Positions 1 to 13,310 of a DNA stretch of 64,000 nt are shown here, in pieces. The stretch is taken from assembly GCF_000003605.2 (NCBI RefSeq), contig NW_003139817.1, positions 55,881 through 119,880 of the forward strand, in the 5' to 3' direction. The number at the start of each line of letters is the position of its first letter. The stretch's first letter is position 1. The notes under the pieces were generated by a model, which was given only the letters and a program-made list of their open reading frames with translations, was not told the DNA's origin and searched no databases. The stretch is from Saccoglossus kowalevskii. Taxonomy: Eukaryota > Hemichordata > Enteropneusta > Harrimaniidae. The translations under genes and the position numbers were made by a program.

Positions 1-1033
1 TAGCTACAGTTAAGACCAGTGCTGCAAAAATATTGGTTTCTATATCTTGTGTATGTCGGAGATTCGTTCACAATTTCCCAGCCACATGGCATGAAGAAAC
101 AAAGCAACTGATAAATCCAACGTTTTTAAAGACGGAATCGGCCAGATTCGAGAGAAAAACTCACCGGTTTCATGTTAAAATAAGCATTTCAAAAATAGTA
201 TAGATACTATTCTACACTAGTTATAACCACCATGATTATATGCACGATTGTCATAAACAACAACACACTTGAACTTGATGTAACGAGTATAACAATTATA
301 TTCTGTATATTATAATTAACACCTGGAGTACCGTCACTAAACGTCGTCGATGTAACACGAGTTGAATCGAGCAAGCGACAATCGTGTTGTGATCAATACT
401 ATTTCTACCTCAGTCGAAGTCATCGAGCAATATGACGCAGAAATACGCCAGCCAGTAGACAATATATGAAATATAGTAATAATCTGCAAATCAATTTCTA
501 TATTACAGTTTTCCCCTAGCGATTCACGTCATTGTTACTCAAATTCAATATACTATATTTCTTATGAACCTGTCAATCATTGCATCACGCACTAAACTCA
601 GACTGGTGACAATCACCATCGATGTCGCAAGAGGGCGTCTACAAAGGTCACAAGTCCTTTGTTTATTTCGCAGTAACCCGGCGATAAATTACATCGAAAT
701 TATACGGGATTTCAAGAAATGTCATTAAAGAGAAAAATCGACACGTCACATTCCTGTCAAAAAGTATATATATAGCGCAAGTTGTGGACCGGCCTAGTTA
801 TTTGATTATTGTCAATGGACGGATTGCTTTGAATCACCGTATTTATGCAAGGACGTTTATTAAAAACAAATGAATGTATACGAGAACGGACTCATTTATG
901 TCGCATAGACACGGATTTTGGTGGAAATGATATTGCAACTATCTATTGATACGATAAACACGTGTACAGTTATGATAATCTCATAAGATTGAACGGCGGA
1001 TGCAAAATACGCTATATTTGTTTCGGATCCCGG
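1..1033. other. non-coding stretch, nothing recognised
   Basis: AT-rich sequence with stops in all frames at short intervals. No domain, RNA gene or clear repeat was recognised here. Confidence 0.5.
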
Positions 1034-1092
1034 TTGTTTACTATAATAACTCATGTCATGACATGAGTTCCTGTTAGTTGACTAGTAAACAA
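1034..1092. repeat. nested palindrome
   Basis: A perfect 22-bp palindrome at 1048-1069 (half-site AACTCATGTCA) sits inside a second inverted pair: TTGTTTACTA at 1034-1043 and its exact reverse complement TAGTAAACAA at 1083-1092. The whole 59 bp could form a stem with an internal bulge. It may be a small foldback element or a symmetric protein-binding site; the sequence alone does not decide. Confidence 0.7.
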
Positions 1093-1282
1093 AATGAGTC
1101 AGCCATTATGAATCATAACATGATTCAAATGATATGATGTGTAATGTAGTATAAAGTTGTCATTCAATCATATCGAATCTGATGATAACACAAATAAACA
1201 TGCATATGTGTAAAACGATCTACATACAAAGTTTGATGATAATCAATCAGGGCATGTCAGAGCTCCGGATTTATTAAAAACT

Positions 1283-2240
1283 AAATGGCCGACAGTCGGC
1301 AATTAAAAATCTGAGCTGAAAAACAAAATCATGTGCTACAAGGTCCCATAATGTCCTATGTATTACCAAAGTTTGCAAGAAATTTATCCTACGTGTGGCA
1401 AGACGTTTTGATTCATTTATAAAGTTTGAATATCGTTAATCAAGACATGTCAAAGATACAGCTCTAAAATAAAATTTATTTATAACAAAATGGACACTAG
1501 TCAAGTACATCAAGGTCCAATAATGAGTCATGTATGTACCAAGATTGAACGAAGTCCATCTATACATGACAAAGATATAATTCCAAAAGTAGTAGAAATG
1601 GATGATTTTGATAACATTAACATTTGTTAACATTAAAATGCCTCCATTCGGCGATCTTGCATCTGATGGTCAAACATATACACAATATGTGGCAAGACGT
1701 ATGATCTATGTATATATAAAGTTCACTAAAACAAAATGGCTTCCGATCGGGCATTTTTAATTTCACATGAAAATAAAAATGACCTGCATTATAGCCGCAT
1801 AATGTCCAATGTATGCACGAAGTTTGAAAGAAAGTCATCTATGCACGACAAATATCTGCCGCAGGAATGACAGAAATGCTTAACCATTTGGCCATTTTGA
1901 ATCCGATCTCAAAAAAACAAACTGTGCATTAAGTCGCCATAAAGTATAATGTATCTATCATGGTTGAACAAAATCAATACATACATGACCGAAAAATTGT
2001 TTCGGAATAGAACAAATGAAGTTAATGACTTCTTAACATGAAAATGACCGCCATGCGGCCACCACTAGTTTGATCATACAATGATTGGACTTTCATATAT
2101 AGCCCAAGATATATGAAGTATGTGTGAAGTTTGAACGTGGTTGGCCAAAGCATATGAAAAAGGATTAAGAAAAGCGATGGCAAGATCACAGATATAAAAT
2201 TGGCACTTATTTTAACAACATCGACGACGAATATCAACAA
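1283..2240. repeat. diverged tandem repeat array, about 150-200 bp unit
   Basis: Two motifs alternate along this stretch. The first resembles AAAATGGCCNCC...CGG and occurs near 1283, 1489, 1637, 1734 and 2041. The second resembles ATAATGTCCNATGTATG followed by ACCAAGTTTGAACGAA and CATGACAAAGATAT, near 1339, 1510, 1795, 1935 and 2105. Spacing is irregular and copies are well diverged, so this looks like an old tandem array. Similar 'accaagtttgaa' repeats are common in mollusc genomes as I recall; that link is not verified. The short open frames on the minus strand here are by-products of the repeat. Confidence 0.55.
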
Positions 2241-5200
2241 TTAAAAGCTAATCGTGTGGGGATTGTGTGTTTTAACGTACACATTGATGAAATATAAATA
2301 TTGCATGCCCGTAATACAAATACAAAAACACAAAAACAAGGTCAAAGTCGCGCATGTTATATATGTATATATTTACAGTCTAATAATTTTTCTAGGTATT
2401 TGTACATTTTTTTTTGCTATTTGTATTAATAATAATAATAAAAAATGCATACCCAGAACTGAAATCATGTTACAAGTGAATTAATCAATAATTTACCAAT
2501 TTTTAGACATTAGTGAATCAATGCCAGAGAGTTTTCCCAGTGCTCCTGTGGCATTGCTAGCCACTAGTACACCAACTAGTGCAAATATGTACCCTTTTCA
2601 ACTTAGAGCTAACACAAGAGAGTCATTGATCTAAGATTGCACTGGAGTTTAGGGAATCTCTATCAACCCTCTTTCCTTAGGCAAACCATCTGTATATGTC
2701 ACACTAAATGTATGCCCACTGAAACCACTGGTGGATCCAGAAATTCGGTAAAGGGGTGTGCTCTTATTGATTTGGCCGAAGGTTGTGTTTGTCAATTGAT
2801 TTGTAATTTTTTTGTGCGGGCTGAATGGGGAGGCGCGCGTGGATACAGTCTCAAGATGGCGAATATTTAGTCCATGTGACTGATACACTAGTACCTTTGT
2901 CACCTGGATGTTTTGGTTGTGACATTCAAAATTTGGTGTCCTGAATTGATGTGATTTCCGTTTATTTACCACATAGGTGTCACCACTTGAATCCTATCGA
3001 TCCCATAAATCCCAATTATTAATGACGTCACTTATCGGCATCACATGACTTGATTTGACCCAGTTTTATATACATTCCCAGGTCGAACTGACAGTGCTCT
3101 CATCAAACCCATTTTATTAAACAGACATTACACAGCCGTTGGACTAACAATTGTAATTACCCCCGACGATTATAATTAACGTAGGCCATGAGAATGTAAA
3201 ACAGATATATAAATGTTTTTTACACGTGAATAATGACACCATGCTATCAATTGAATGTGAAATCTTTACATCCAAACACATTTTTTGTGTGAATACTCGA
3301 TTTTAGTCCAGCAAGGTGCCGGCACGACTTCTAAAAAATAAATAGTGCGTGCCCCAGAGCTGAAAACACAGGATCATATATTCACTGTCAGAACAAAGAG
3401 GCCGCACGAATACGAACATATAATGTAAAATGATAAGTTATATCACGTTCCTTTTCTATATAACCACTAACATAAACTCATTGTTGTAAGTAATCATATT
3501 AAAAAGAATCAATTATCTCCCTGTTTTAATGAAAATTTATAAATATTGTTAATTTTTAACTACACAATCGCTCAGCTATATCACGCTAAATTATGGTTCA
3601 TGTTTCGCCCCATAAACTATCATATGACTTCCTCCATTGATAATAAAAATAACGGTGATTAATCTTGCACGAGGCGTTGTAAGCAATGCAAAGTCATCGC
3701 AATGTCGTCATAGTCAAATGCGTACTCACAATCTGGAAAAAATAATATCTCTCTATATAAGAACTTTTGTATATGTTTCGCCTATATAGAAATGGACCTA
3801 CATGGGTTATTGACAGAACCCAATAATACGAGTTACTGGAAAACAAAGCATAAACACACAAGTCCTAAACCCAAACCCGCTGTAACAAAGGTACATATAA
3901 AATCACAGGAATACAGTCTCAGCTCTACAGAGCTCCTGCAGCGTTGGAAACTATTGTACTGACTGTTTCGCTATGCGCGTCTGTAAATCTAATTTGAACT
4001 GATGCGAAGTATGGCCATTAGCTGGCAGTGTAAAATTACATATAGCTATGAATATACGTTGTTTTATTTATTCAAGTATTATTATTTGAACTTCCTAAAG
4101 AAACAAATTGAACCAACATGTAAAATTCAGCCCTTTGAGTCAATAAGTTTTGTTTCTGTGTCGTTTGATTATAGTATTTTGTTCATGAAATTACATTTTT
4201 TTCTACGGTTTTAAATACAGATAGATAGTTTGTATTGAAATTTATATTTGTTAATCATCTGTCGAAAGAAACAGAACAAACGAAACAATCGTTATCAATG
4301 TGTAAATCTGAATCATAATCGCCTCATATATGGCTTCGGTACATATCAAACAGAGGGATAGGGTGAGCGTAAAGAGTGGAACGACGCTACAGAGAATGAT
4401 TATTATCGGATGCATAATTATAAAGGTGTGTATAAACCCAGTTTTCAGAGCTGTCAAATAAGTATAATTTGTCTTAATTAAGACGGAAGATAGTAGCGTT
4501 CTTATCCAAAATGTTCTGTACCTACAAGACATATTTGAACCAGTTTTTGATTTCATATGATCTTAAATCTTGTCGTTCTAATTTATATGGTGTGAGTATG
4601 TGACATATAACTGCACACCGTCATAAGTCTTTATTCATCACGCAAATTGATGGTTTCTCTAATTAAGATTAATTCTGTTATTTATATAAACCTACCCTAG
4701 TGTACGACACATCAATTATTTATTTGTTGATAAGATAGTCGAGCATGGAGGTAGTCGAGCATAGTTAAGATGAATGTTACCTAGTTATACATACGCAACA
4801 ATGCAATCACTGTGTTACAACCCTATCTATAATTAAACATAGTGATTCGAACGACAAATCACACGATTAGTTTGCATTGACATGTGTACTTGATGGCCAG
4901 TTAATCATTAACGATGTCTTTGCATGAATTTTAATTTTAAATTGCGTATTGCAAATGATGGAAGGAAACACATGGGGATAGCATATCTCACAAAAATATC
5001 AACGGCGGCCTCATTACAGAATTTTCATAAAGTTATCACCTGCTAAAGTTGTCACCGCGGATGTTTAATAAAGAGAATAATTGTAATTATGACATATATT
5101 AAAATGAGCGAGATATCTTCCTGTGTAGCATCTGTTCACCAATTCATCTGTCCATACACTCAGGTGAAACATTCATACATTTTGTTCACTTCTAAAATCG

Positions 5201-5382
5201 GACTTTTTCTAATCGCGTTTTCACCTTGTTGAAATAAACAAGCTGGCATTCCTGTCACATTCAATAACACATTCTTATGATAATATATTTAGGATCTTCC
5301 TAAAAAATGACACCAGTTCATGAGATTCTTAGTAAAATAAATGCCAAGGCTGCCTGATATTGCTATTTCATGATGAAATATT
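2241..5382. other. non-coding stretch
   Basis: No gene or RNA recognised. It includes a short (AAT)n run near 2428-2442. A segment at 2520-2960 is a little less AT-rich and could be an old repeat, but no domain is visible in it. Confidence 0.45.
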
Positions 5383-5489
5383 TATTTATAATCGCGCGAT
5401 GTTTTCTTTTAGTTTGACGTCAGCGGACACGAGTGATTAACGACAGAGTTAAGTATCCATCCGAGCCGCGGGCCTAAGACCGAGGTCAA
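5383..5489. repeat. dispersed hairpin element with TGACGTCA arm, copy 1
   Basis: The left arm reads TTGACGTCAGCGGACACGAG at 5414-5433 and is preceded by CGATGTTTTCT. The right end (GACCGAGGTCAA, up to 5488) is only weakly complementary. The core CGAGCCGCGGGC starts at 5462, 48 bp after the arm start, the same offset as in the copy at 9410. Related copies are at 9380-9535 and 62585-62709. The family resembles a MITE or hairpin repeat; no transposase is visible. Confidence 0.5.
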
Positions 5490-7697
5490 AATGTTGCAGG
5501 AGTATATGTACTTTTTTCCAGTAAAATAGCTTACTGTTAAAAGTCTAACTTGTATTCATGTGACCTATTTCTTGGTCTAATATTTATTGCACAAATAATC
5601 AACTACCATGAGCAATAGAAAATGGTAACGTACTTTTATCAATGACCCGTTAAGAGGGATTTCAGATTAGATCACCTAGTCACGTCTAGAAATTATTGAA
5701 CCATGATTTGATTAATTTCTTCGTTGTTTCTCGTTCTAGATTACATAACGACTCTTCAATCAAAATCCCAGTAGTCGCTTCAACTTACAAGTATATTTAT
5801 AAATTGAAGACATGTATAAAGTGCCTCCATGCTCTCAATTTTCATTCGCTAGAAAGCTCATCACTATTATAAAGCACAATTAACTTTGATTCAGATATTT
5901 CTGTTTAGAGGGTAGATAATGCAATCACTTTGGCTAACAGGTGTATGCAGCCGCCTTACTGCAATATAAATTGGTTGTGCATGCATAGAGATCAGTTGAG
6001 TCGAATGATTACGATTTCAAAAAGGCCTTACCTACGTCATAGTCTCATTCTGCATTCATGATGAAAGGCGTTAATTATGGTTGTCGATATCTCATCACCA
6101 AACATAGCCGCAAAGCATAAATCACGACAAAGACTTTCGGCTTCTCAGTGCTTTTTATTAATCTATTGAGTGGAAATCTAAGAAGCACTATAGTAATGAT
6201 GCAATGTGAACGTTGAGAAATTAGCATTGGAAGAAAGACCTATGTTTAAATTGAAGAAGACTTCTCTGCTTATGTTATATATTATATATACTTATTTATG
6301 GTAGGCTATCTATAACATCTAGTTTACATATAACTAGGATCGACTCGTTCCACGTCACTAGTATAAAGCACACACTGAATACATGGCGGCGTAAATGTTA
6401 TGTTATTCGAAGTAAATGTGTGCTGTGAGTGTAACTCAAACATGGACACGGAAGTGGTTGGGGCTCACAGTCTCGACACGAAAAGTAGAAATCAGAACTC
6501 GAATGATATCCAAACCAATTGTCGAAAGAACATTTACAAATCCAAGAGCACACAAAAATGACCGACAAACAATAAACTGTACAATCCTTTGGTGTACTAG
6601 TTTTGACAAATAAGTAAACTCTGTTTATGTACTATGCCCTAACACAGTGAAACCGGAAAAATGTATATCCCATAGGTATGAGAGAGTAGATTATTACTGT
6701 GAAAGTGTAAATGATATTGTTATATATTATCTGTTGTTTAGCCTAAGCATTAAACGAATAAGCTAGTTCTGTAGTCTCTTCAATCTCTTTATCAGAATAT
6801 ATCACTAAATCTATTATTATTGATGGAAATTACATCATCTATAGTATATTTGTATCTTTCTATGTTTCGTTGTTTTTAACTCATTTCTGTAGAAATTCAG
6901 CTTGATGAGAATAAAAATACATAAATCTGTCATTAAGGAAGCACAACTCTTGTACACTGAGATTGTCACCTGCATTGTATAATTGTTTTGAATATTTTTT
7001 TAACAAAGTGGGTAGAATTGTAATTTACTTCTATATATTTTTATTGAAAATGCTTGATGTATAATGTTCCAAATAATCTATCATAGTATAGCGGTATAGA
7101 GTGTGGGCAATTTGAAGTGTTGGTTGGTCACCCATCAAAGTTATCTTGATTTCAATAATACTTTAGGAATTTCTTAATATGCACATTTAATTTAAACCCC
7201 TTCTAAAAAATGTCTCAATGTTTCTGAAACAAGCCCCCAACCATAACGTAGATATTAACAATATAGATATTTTATTTACTACATTTTATCACGAAATGAG
7301 CAATGCCAGACAGTCTTAGCATTTATTTTACTAAGAATTTCTTGAACCAACTGGTGGCATGATTAAAATCTTTGTGATACCCTAAAGGTATTTCATAAGA
7401 ATGTGTTATTGAATGTGTCACGAATGCCAGCTTGTTCATCTAAAAAAATAAAATCAGCAATAACTCAGCTGTATATGACTTTTTATATAGCTTGGATGTT
7501 CATGTTCATATAAACTTTAAAGTCTATTTCGTCAATGTCATGAATCAGTTGTGGTATTATTTCCATTAAGGACAGGTTCTTTACACTACATTGTAAGAAG
7601 CTTCGACTCTGGGACAACATATTTATCAAGATGTCATAGGACATTTGACTACATTTGCACATTCATTTACGGACTTCGGTGGTATGTTGAGGTGTGT
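5490..7697. other. non-coding stretch
   Basis: AT-rich sequence with no gene or strong repeat recognised. Confidence 0.45.
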
Positions 7698-7832
7698 CTT
7701 AAAGCGCGGTGGTCGTCGCGCAGCGCGTGTTCGAATTTCATGTAAATAAACAATGCATTTTACACGCGTTGTATACGTCACTATGAGTCGCATATCGAAC
7801 AGGACGCGGCACGACGACTGCCGCCCTTTAAA
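7698..7832. mobile_element. GC-rich hairpin / MITE-like element
   Basis: The left arm (7698-7734, CTTAAAGCGCGGTGGTCGTC onward to TTCGA) is imperfectly complementary to the right arm (7795-7832, TCGAACAGG to GCCCTTTAAA). About 37 bp pair around a loop of roughly 60 bp. The arms are very GC-rich against an AT-rich background. This looks like a foldback or non-autonomous DNA element. A similar GCGCGACGAC segment lies near 22098. No clear target-site duplication is visible beyond the TTAAA edges. Confidence 0.6.
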
Positions 7833-8083
7833 TTTATGACTGAGACAGTACACTGTATTCACCCACCCCTAATTATCCCATTGTATATTCTTTAATTGTG
7901 CCCATAAATGTTTCTACTGCAGTTGAGAGTTGGTTAAAAAGAAGTAGATAGGTCACATGAGTTTGGTGTTTGAATATTAAGTTCTGTGATGCCTATTCGT
8001 AGTTCGACACTTTATTGAAAATCGTTCTTGTTGGGTAGACGAATTTTGGTGCTGCAGCTCATCTGGTGAAATATGTCGCATTA

Positions 8084-8097
8084 TTAAGGTAGCGATT
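8084..8097 (+). repeat. possible TIR remnant like the 59.9 kb element
   Basis: TTAAGGTAGCG is identical to the first 11 bases of the ends at 59867 and 63480. The match stops soon afterwards, so this is either a decayed end of the same element or chance. Confidence 0.2.
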
Positions 8098-8954
8098 TCA
8101 GCTTCAAAAAAATGAGCAAACTGTTCGCTATCAAAAAAATAGATCAAGATAAAAGAAATATCTGGGTATTGAATCCATGTTTTGAACATTTTTTAATTTT
8201 TTTTATTAGACAGAATAATATATATGGTTAGTATATTTGATCAAATCGATAATATCTAGCTTTCATAAATCAACGTGTCTAATCATTTTACCTATAATAA
8301 TGATAATAATAATAGTAATAGTAGTGGCATTGCAGTATTGTAAAGCTTGAAATGACTACGCAGTTATATATATTTATTGACATATAGTACGCAATTTAGT
8401 GCATGTTCGTCTGAATGGTATCTGGAAGATTGGTCAATAAATCTTGCTCGTAAAAAATAGTCAATAAAAAAATGCAAGCAGCGTCGTCGTCAATGTTTCT
8501 AGCACTCAAGGTCATCTTTGTTATGCAACAACCTATAAATCGTTCGTGGAAATAAATTAATAGGTCTGTCTTCATGGATATTTTAATGAAATTGCATTAT
8601 ATTTATGTTTAAAACTCACAAATGTTTAACGCTTAAATATGTTTTTTGTGCGACACGTTGTGGCATTTAGCGATATGATGGGGACGTAACCAACACCTGG
8701 GGATACCTACTCATATGCAATCATGAGTATAGAAGCCACATCTGCTAAACGTAATTAAATGTAGTTTTGAAACTGCAAATACATCATCACCCATTAATGT
8801 AACTGTCAATTGATTGAAATATGCCTGCAGCACAATGTCGCGCTCTTAAACTCGCTTTGAATTGTCAATTTAAATAAGAACTCAAGCAACATCCATTCTC
8901 ACTTCCACATCACCGATACACCATCCCCTTTTTTACCTCGTAGTGATAATAGTG

Positions 8955-8986
8955 TTATTAATTAATTAATTAATTAATTAATTAAT

Positions 8987-9053
<67 letters not shown>

Positions 9054-9054
9054 T
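8955..9054. repeat. (ATTA)n to (ATTT)n microsatellite
   Basis: About seven ATTA units pass directly into about eighteen ATTT units, roughly 100 bp of pure tetranucleotide repeat. Confidence 0.95.
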
Positions 9055-9379
9055 CGTTTCTGGTTTTCACTTAATTAATTGTTGCATCACCACGTACTTC
9101 TATGTTTTACATATTGTCGCCATACACTAGCACCCTTCAGCTATTTTCTACTTCCGGGGCCATATAACATTATGAGTGATATTGAATTGCGATGTAAAAC
9201 TAGCTTTCATTTCTTGTATGTGTTATATAGCGAATACATTTACAATATTGTAAACAGATCAATAACATTTGCTGATGTGTTTTCTGCATGCCTAACAGCC
9301 ATATATATCTGTAATATGCCGACAACCCACACCAAGACACTAGTACTTGAATTGCATTATTTGAAGCCAGTATTCTATT

Positions 9380-9535
9380 TATATATAATCAAACGATATT
9401 TTCTCAAGGTTGACGTCAATATAAATTCGTGAAAACAGTCGGAATTGTATATAAGTACGAGCCGTGGGCAAGGATTTATGCTACTCTGGCATTTTCCGCT
9501 GACGCCAAATTACGATGAAAAATAATGGGATTATA
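9380..9535. repeat. dispersed hairpin element with TGACGTCA arm, copy 2
   Basis: The left arm has CGATATTTTCT followed by TTGACGTCA (9410-9418). The reverse complement of the right arm (9496-9509) reads TTTGGCGTCAGCGG. Flanking TATAATC tracts are also mirrored, so the arms may extend about 45 bp. The core CGAGCCGTGGGC at 9458 matches copy 1 at the same 48-bp offset. Confidence 0.5.
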
Positions 9536-9545
9536 TATTTATCAC

Positions 9546-12500
9546 CTTCAAATGTCTACTGTTCAAAAAAATGAAACGACAGAGTGTTGAAAGTAGAAAG
9601 TATTGTGGTATCATAACGATCGCCTAGTGTATTCATTTTCATAACGAGAATGTGTTCTATTTTACGTGAACGACTTGCGTACACTCTTTGGTGATTATAT
9701 GATGTGGTTATGACCTATAATTTGGTTTAGGTGGCCTCAAGTTGATTAATCTCAATGAAATACCAGTGGAAAACATTTGAACCAAAAATGTCACGTGTAT
9801 TGTCGGACTGGGAATTATTTATCAAACTGTGTTTGAAAAACAAGCATTAGAACGTAACTTTTAGTTGAAGCTTTACTTATCATAGAGGCATTGTGGCTTG
9901 CTTTAGATCAGGTTGTACGCGACTTTATGAGAACGGTTTGGGTGACCGGACCTCCTTTACTTACTGGTGTCTGACTCTTATCCAGGCTTCAAAACCGAAC
10001 AAAGAACCAAAAAATCTTGAAACGAAAGCCGAGTCTAATTTAATTTTACTTGTTGTAATTCAACAGAGAGGTTTGGTCAGTTTGTTTTGAACTATTTAGC
10101 AAAAACGACAATTTCTTTCGATTTAATGCATTATGTTTATCACTCTCACAATATATGACCGGTAAATAAGCCATGACATGTTCCTAGTCTTTGTCAATAC
10201 ACGATAGGCAATCGCCGCAACATGCGATATGCATTCACCATTACCGGATATGCATTCACCATCACTTTATAGGCATCGTTATTACTTACATCGGACCGCT
10301 GTATAAATCCAGCAAAGAATGCTAGTATAAACCAGGATAGTAATTCTACGTGCATACGTAAGCAACATCTTCCTGTCAAAAATACCTTCCGTTGCCCTGA
10401 AGTATCACGCGAGAACAGAATACCTAGTGCTCGCAGTAGTCGTCACAGAACATCTTATAAATAATTAAACTAATTTATAGTATACGAGCGTACACTGACG
10501 TAAACATTTTCACAAGCCAGTTGCATGCGTACAAAGACAACGATAAGGCAAATGATACTGCTCTACTGCATGGTTACTGTGACCAAGTCGAAGGAACTTA
10601 ACAAAACAAAGTTTTAGCACTCCTCTTTTGTAGGTAGGGCTAGTGCGATATCTAACACGTTGCTAGACAAAAAAATACGACACACAAAGCTAGTCATATT
10701 GACGTCTAATTTTTATAGTGAAATTGAGCTTACGACATTGAACAACTTTACTTCAGTGTAATTAATATTGATAAGCGCTAAGAAAACATGTCGTTGCCTT
10801 AATTGTTCTAAGTATAGCACGTACAGTAATTTTTGGCAGGTATTTTTACCTGAACTATTCCAAATCTCAACCTCTGTTCTCCCTACCATCAATGATGGAC
10901 TTTGCGATTTTATATTTTATATCTATGAGTGGTATTGATCAAATGTGAATATTGCAAAATTCAACCAACAACTTTTGGAAAACTTGAGAGAAAGATCCCT
11001 TTTTAATATTAATATTTAATGTATTTTTAATATTCTCTTATGAGAAAAAAAATCTTTTATAAAAAAAAATATAAAAAAACTTCAAGAAGGCGAAATAATT
11101 TAATTTCACATTAAGGTACATTGATGATGTACTTTCCATCAACAATCCTTTCATAACTAATTATATTTCTATGATATATCTACCTGAACTTGAAGTCAAA
11201 GTAACCAAGTACGTCTGCCCCATGTCTTGATGTTCACTTTGAATTTGACTATAAGGGTAATCTTTCTACTGTGACAAGAGAGACTTTGGTTTTACCACAA
11301 TTTTCATCCTTGTAGTAGGTTATATGCATAATTCTCCAGTTATGGTGTATACATTTCCCACTTTGTTTGACACGCTAGAATATGATGACTTTGCGAAATG
11401 TCATAGACCCCTAGCCAAGTTTTTTTTTTATCTCAGCATTCAATAGTTACGTGTATCGTTCTCTTGTACATTAAATTGTGTACATTCATTCATTTCCGAG
11501 ACTGGCCATTTACTTTTGTGTAGCGCGGTAATTTGTTGACCTGTGTATGTGTGTAAATGTCCCATGTTTATTGTTATATGTCTATGTCTAATTCCTATGT
11601 GACTATTGACTTTCGAAAAAAAAATCTTATTTTACCTATTAATTTGTGTTTCATGAATTGTACATCATTACTCGTTACACAATTAAGACCTAATTTACCA
11701 GAAACATTGTTCAAAGACATATATTGATATGATTGTTATACTTTTTTGTACACAGCACGCTTATTTTCTCAAATACCCAAAATTGAAATTGTTGACACGA
11801 TTACACTTTATTATTATTGCTTTTTTGAACTCAATATTAATAATAACACGCACATTATATTGAATGCGTTTTATAGTATATAACACAATTCCAATTGTAT
11901 TAATGTCTTTTAATATTGATAAGAGAAAATTGAGTTAAATTGTGTATTGGCAGGCATGTTATTTGTTTACTGTTCTATACCTTAGGAATTTAGCTACGTA
12001 TTATTTATTGACTGACATGCCTGTATTTCGAGAATCTATCCAAATTAGTTTGCATCTATACTATATTGTCACAGTATTGTGACCTATGTCAATTTCACAC
12101 ATGACTTTTGTGACCCAATTTTATTATGAATCCAAAATTGGAGGTACACGGTCTCTGAGAAGTTCTTCAAAGCTGAACCCAATATGTATGTTCGAAACGC
12201 TCACAATAGATCTCGTATTTAAGTAATCGGCACCCCATGACCACGTCAATCAAGATAAATAGTATGTTCCCGCGTCGCGTGTTTTCAGATATGCATTGTA
12301 GGCAGGTTCCACATTGCATACAAATGGGTACCTATGATATATTTATATCTAATCTGCATATCCGAGAGTTAGTGTTGTTGATATCAAGAAAGAGAGCCTC
12401 AACACTTTCAATACACCATGGGTTGTTGTAGATTACGAATATGGGTATTGTGAGTACCCCCAATGTACAACTGGTGTGTTAATTATATTTATATTATTGA

Positions 12501-13130
12501 AGACTGAAGTTTTACTAATGAAAAAGGATATTGCACCGTGCACCGTGTAAATTTGACAATTGGCATTGAGTAGTTATATGTTAGGATACACTAACGAGAG
12601 AGAATGTATGGTTAAATAGTTAGCTGTGATATACCTGATAAAAGTGTCGCCATAGTTTAATGCGATAAATATGAATATTTGAAGCAACAGTCAAATATAA
12701 ATTATGAATATGTTCCTGATATGTTGAATTACTATGTGCGATCAGACCAATCGAATGATATAGCACCAGACATACTTTACAATCTTCACTTCAGAAAAAA
12801 AGCGTTCTGGACGCGTCCGTACTGGTTTCCGTACTATTTGAGATATACCGAACGGTAGTGAAATTCTAACATGAGCAATGTTTTAACTTTGTTTATAACA
12901 TAACACCCCTCCAAAAAATAGAAATAGGGACTTAGTGTTAAGGATTGCCATTCATAATCGAACCTTAATGTTATAGTATATTACTTATTTTAATGTTTGA
13001 TATTTGGCATCGATGACACTGAGCACAGGATAATCATAATGTAGTTACTAAAATGTACATAATAGTATAAAAACACAGTGGTGGTTTTCATCAACAGTTT
13101 ACATTCGCATTGACAAGAGTCATTTACTAG
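9546..13130. other. non-coding stretch
   Basis: No gene recognised. It contains poly-A/T rich segments near 11000-11080 and a 17-bp direct repeat (GCATTCACCAT...) near 10229-10262. Confidence 0.45.
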
Positions 13131-13310
13131 CCATCGATCGGTTGACAGAAACGCACTGGCGCCCATCAGAGTATCTTCGGACATATACGCGCCATCGATT
13201 GGTTGACGTAAACGCACTGGCGCTCATCGGAGTATCTTCGGACATGTACGCGCAATCGATCGCTGATAGAAACGCACTAGCACCCAGCAGAGTAGCGGTG
13301 AATGTGTACT
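13131..13310. repeat. three-unit 60-bp tandem repeat
   Basis: Three units of exactly 60 bp start at 13131, 13191 and 13251, sharing GCCATCGATYGGTTGA, AAACGCACTGGCGC and AGTATCTTCGGACAT. The third unit is more diverged. The unit lacks stops in several frames, which explains overlapping open frames on both strands (13142-13471 plus, 13120-13371 minus). Its GC content is well above the surroundings. No known domain is recognised in either translation. Confidence 0.75.
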
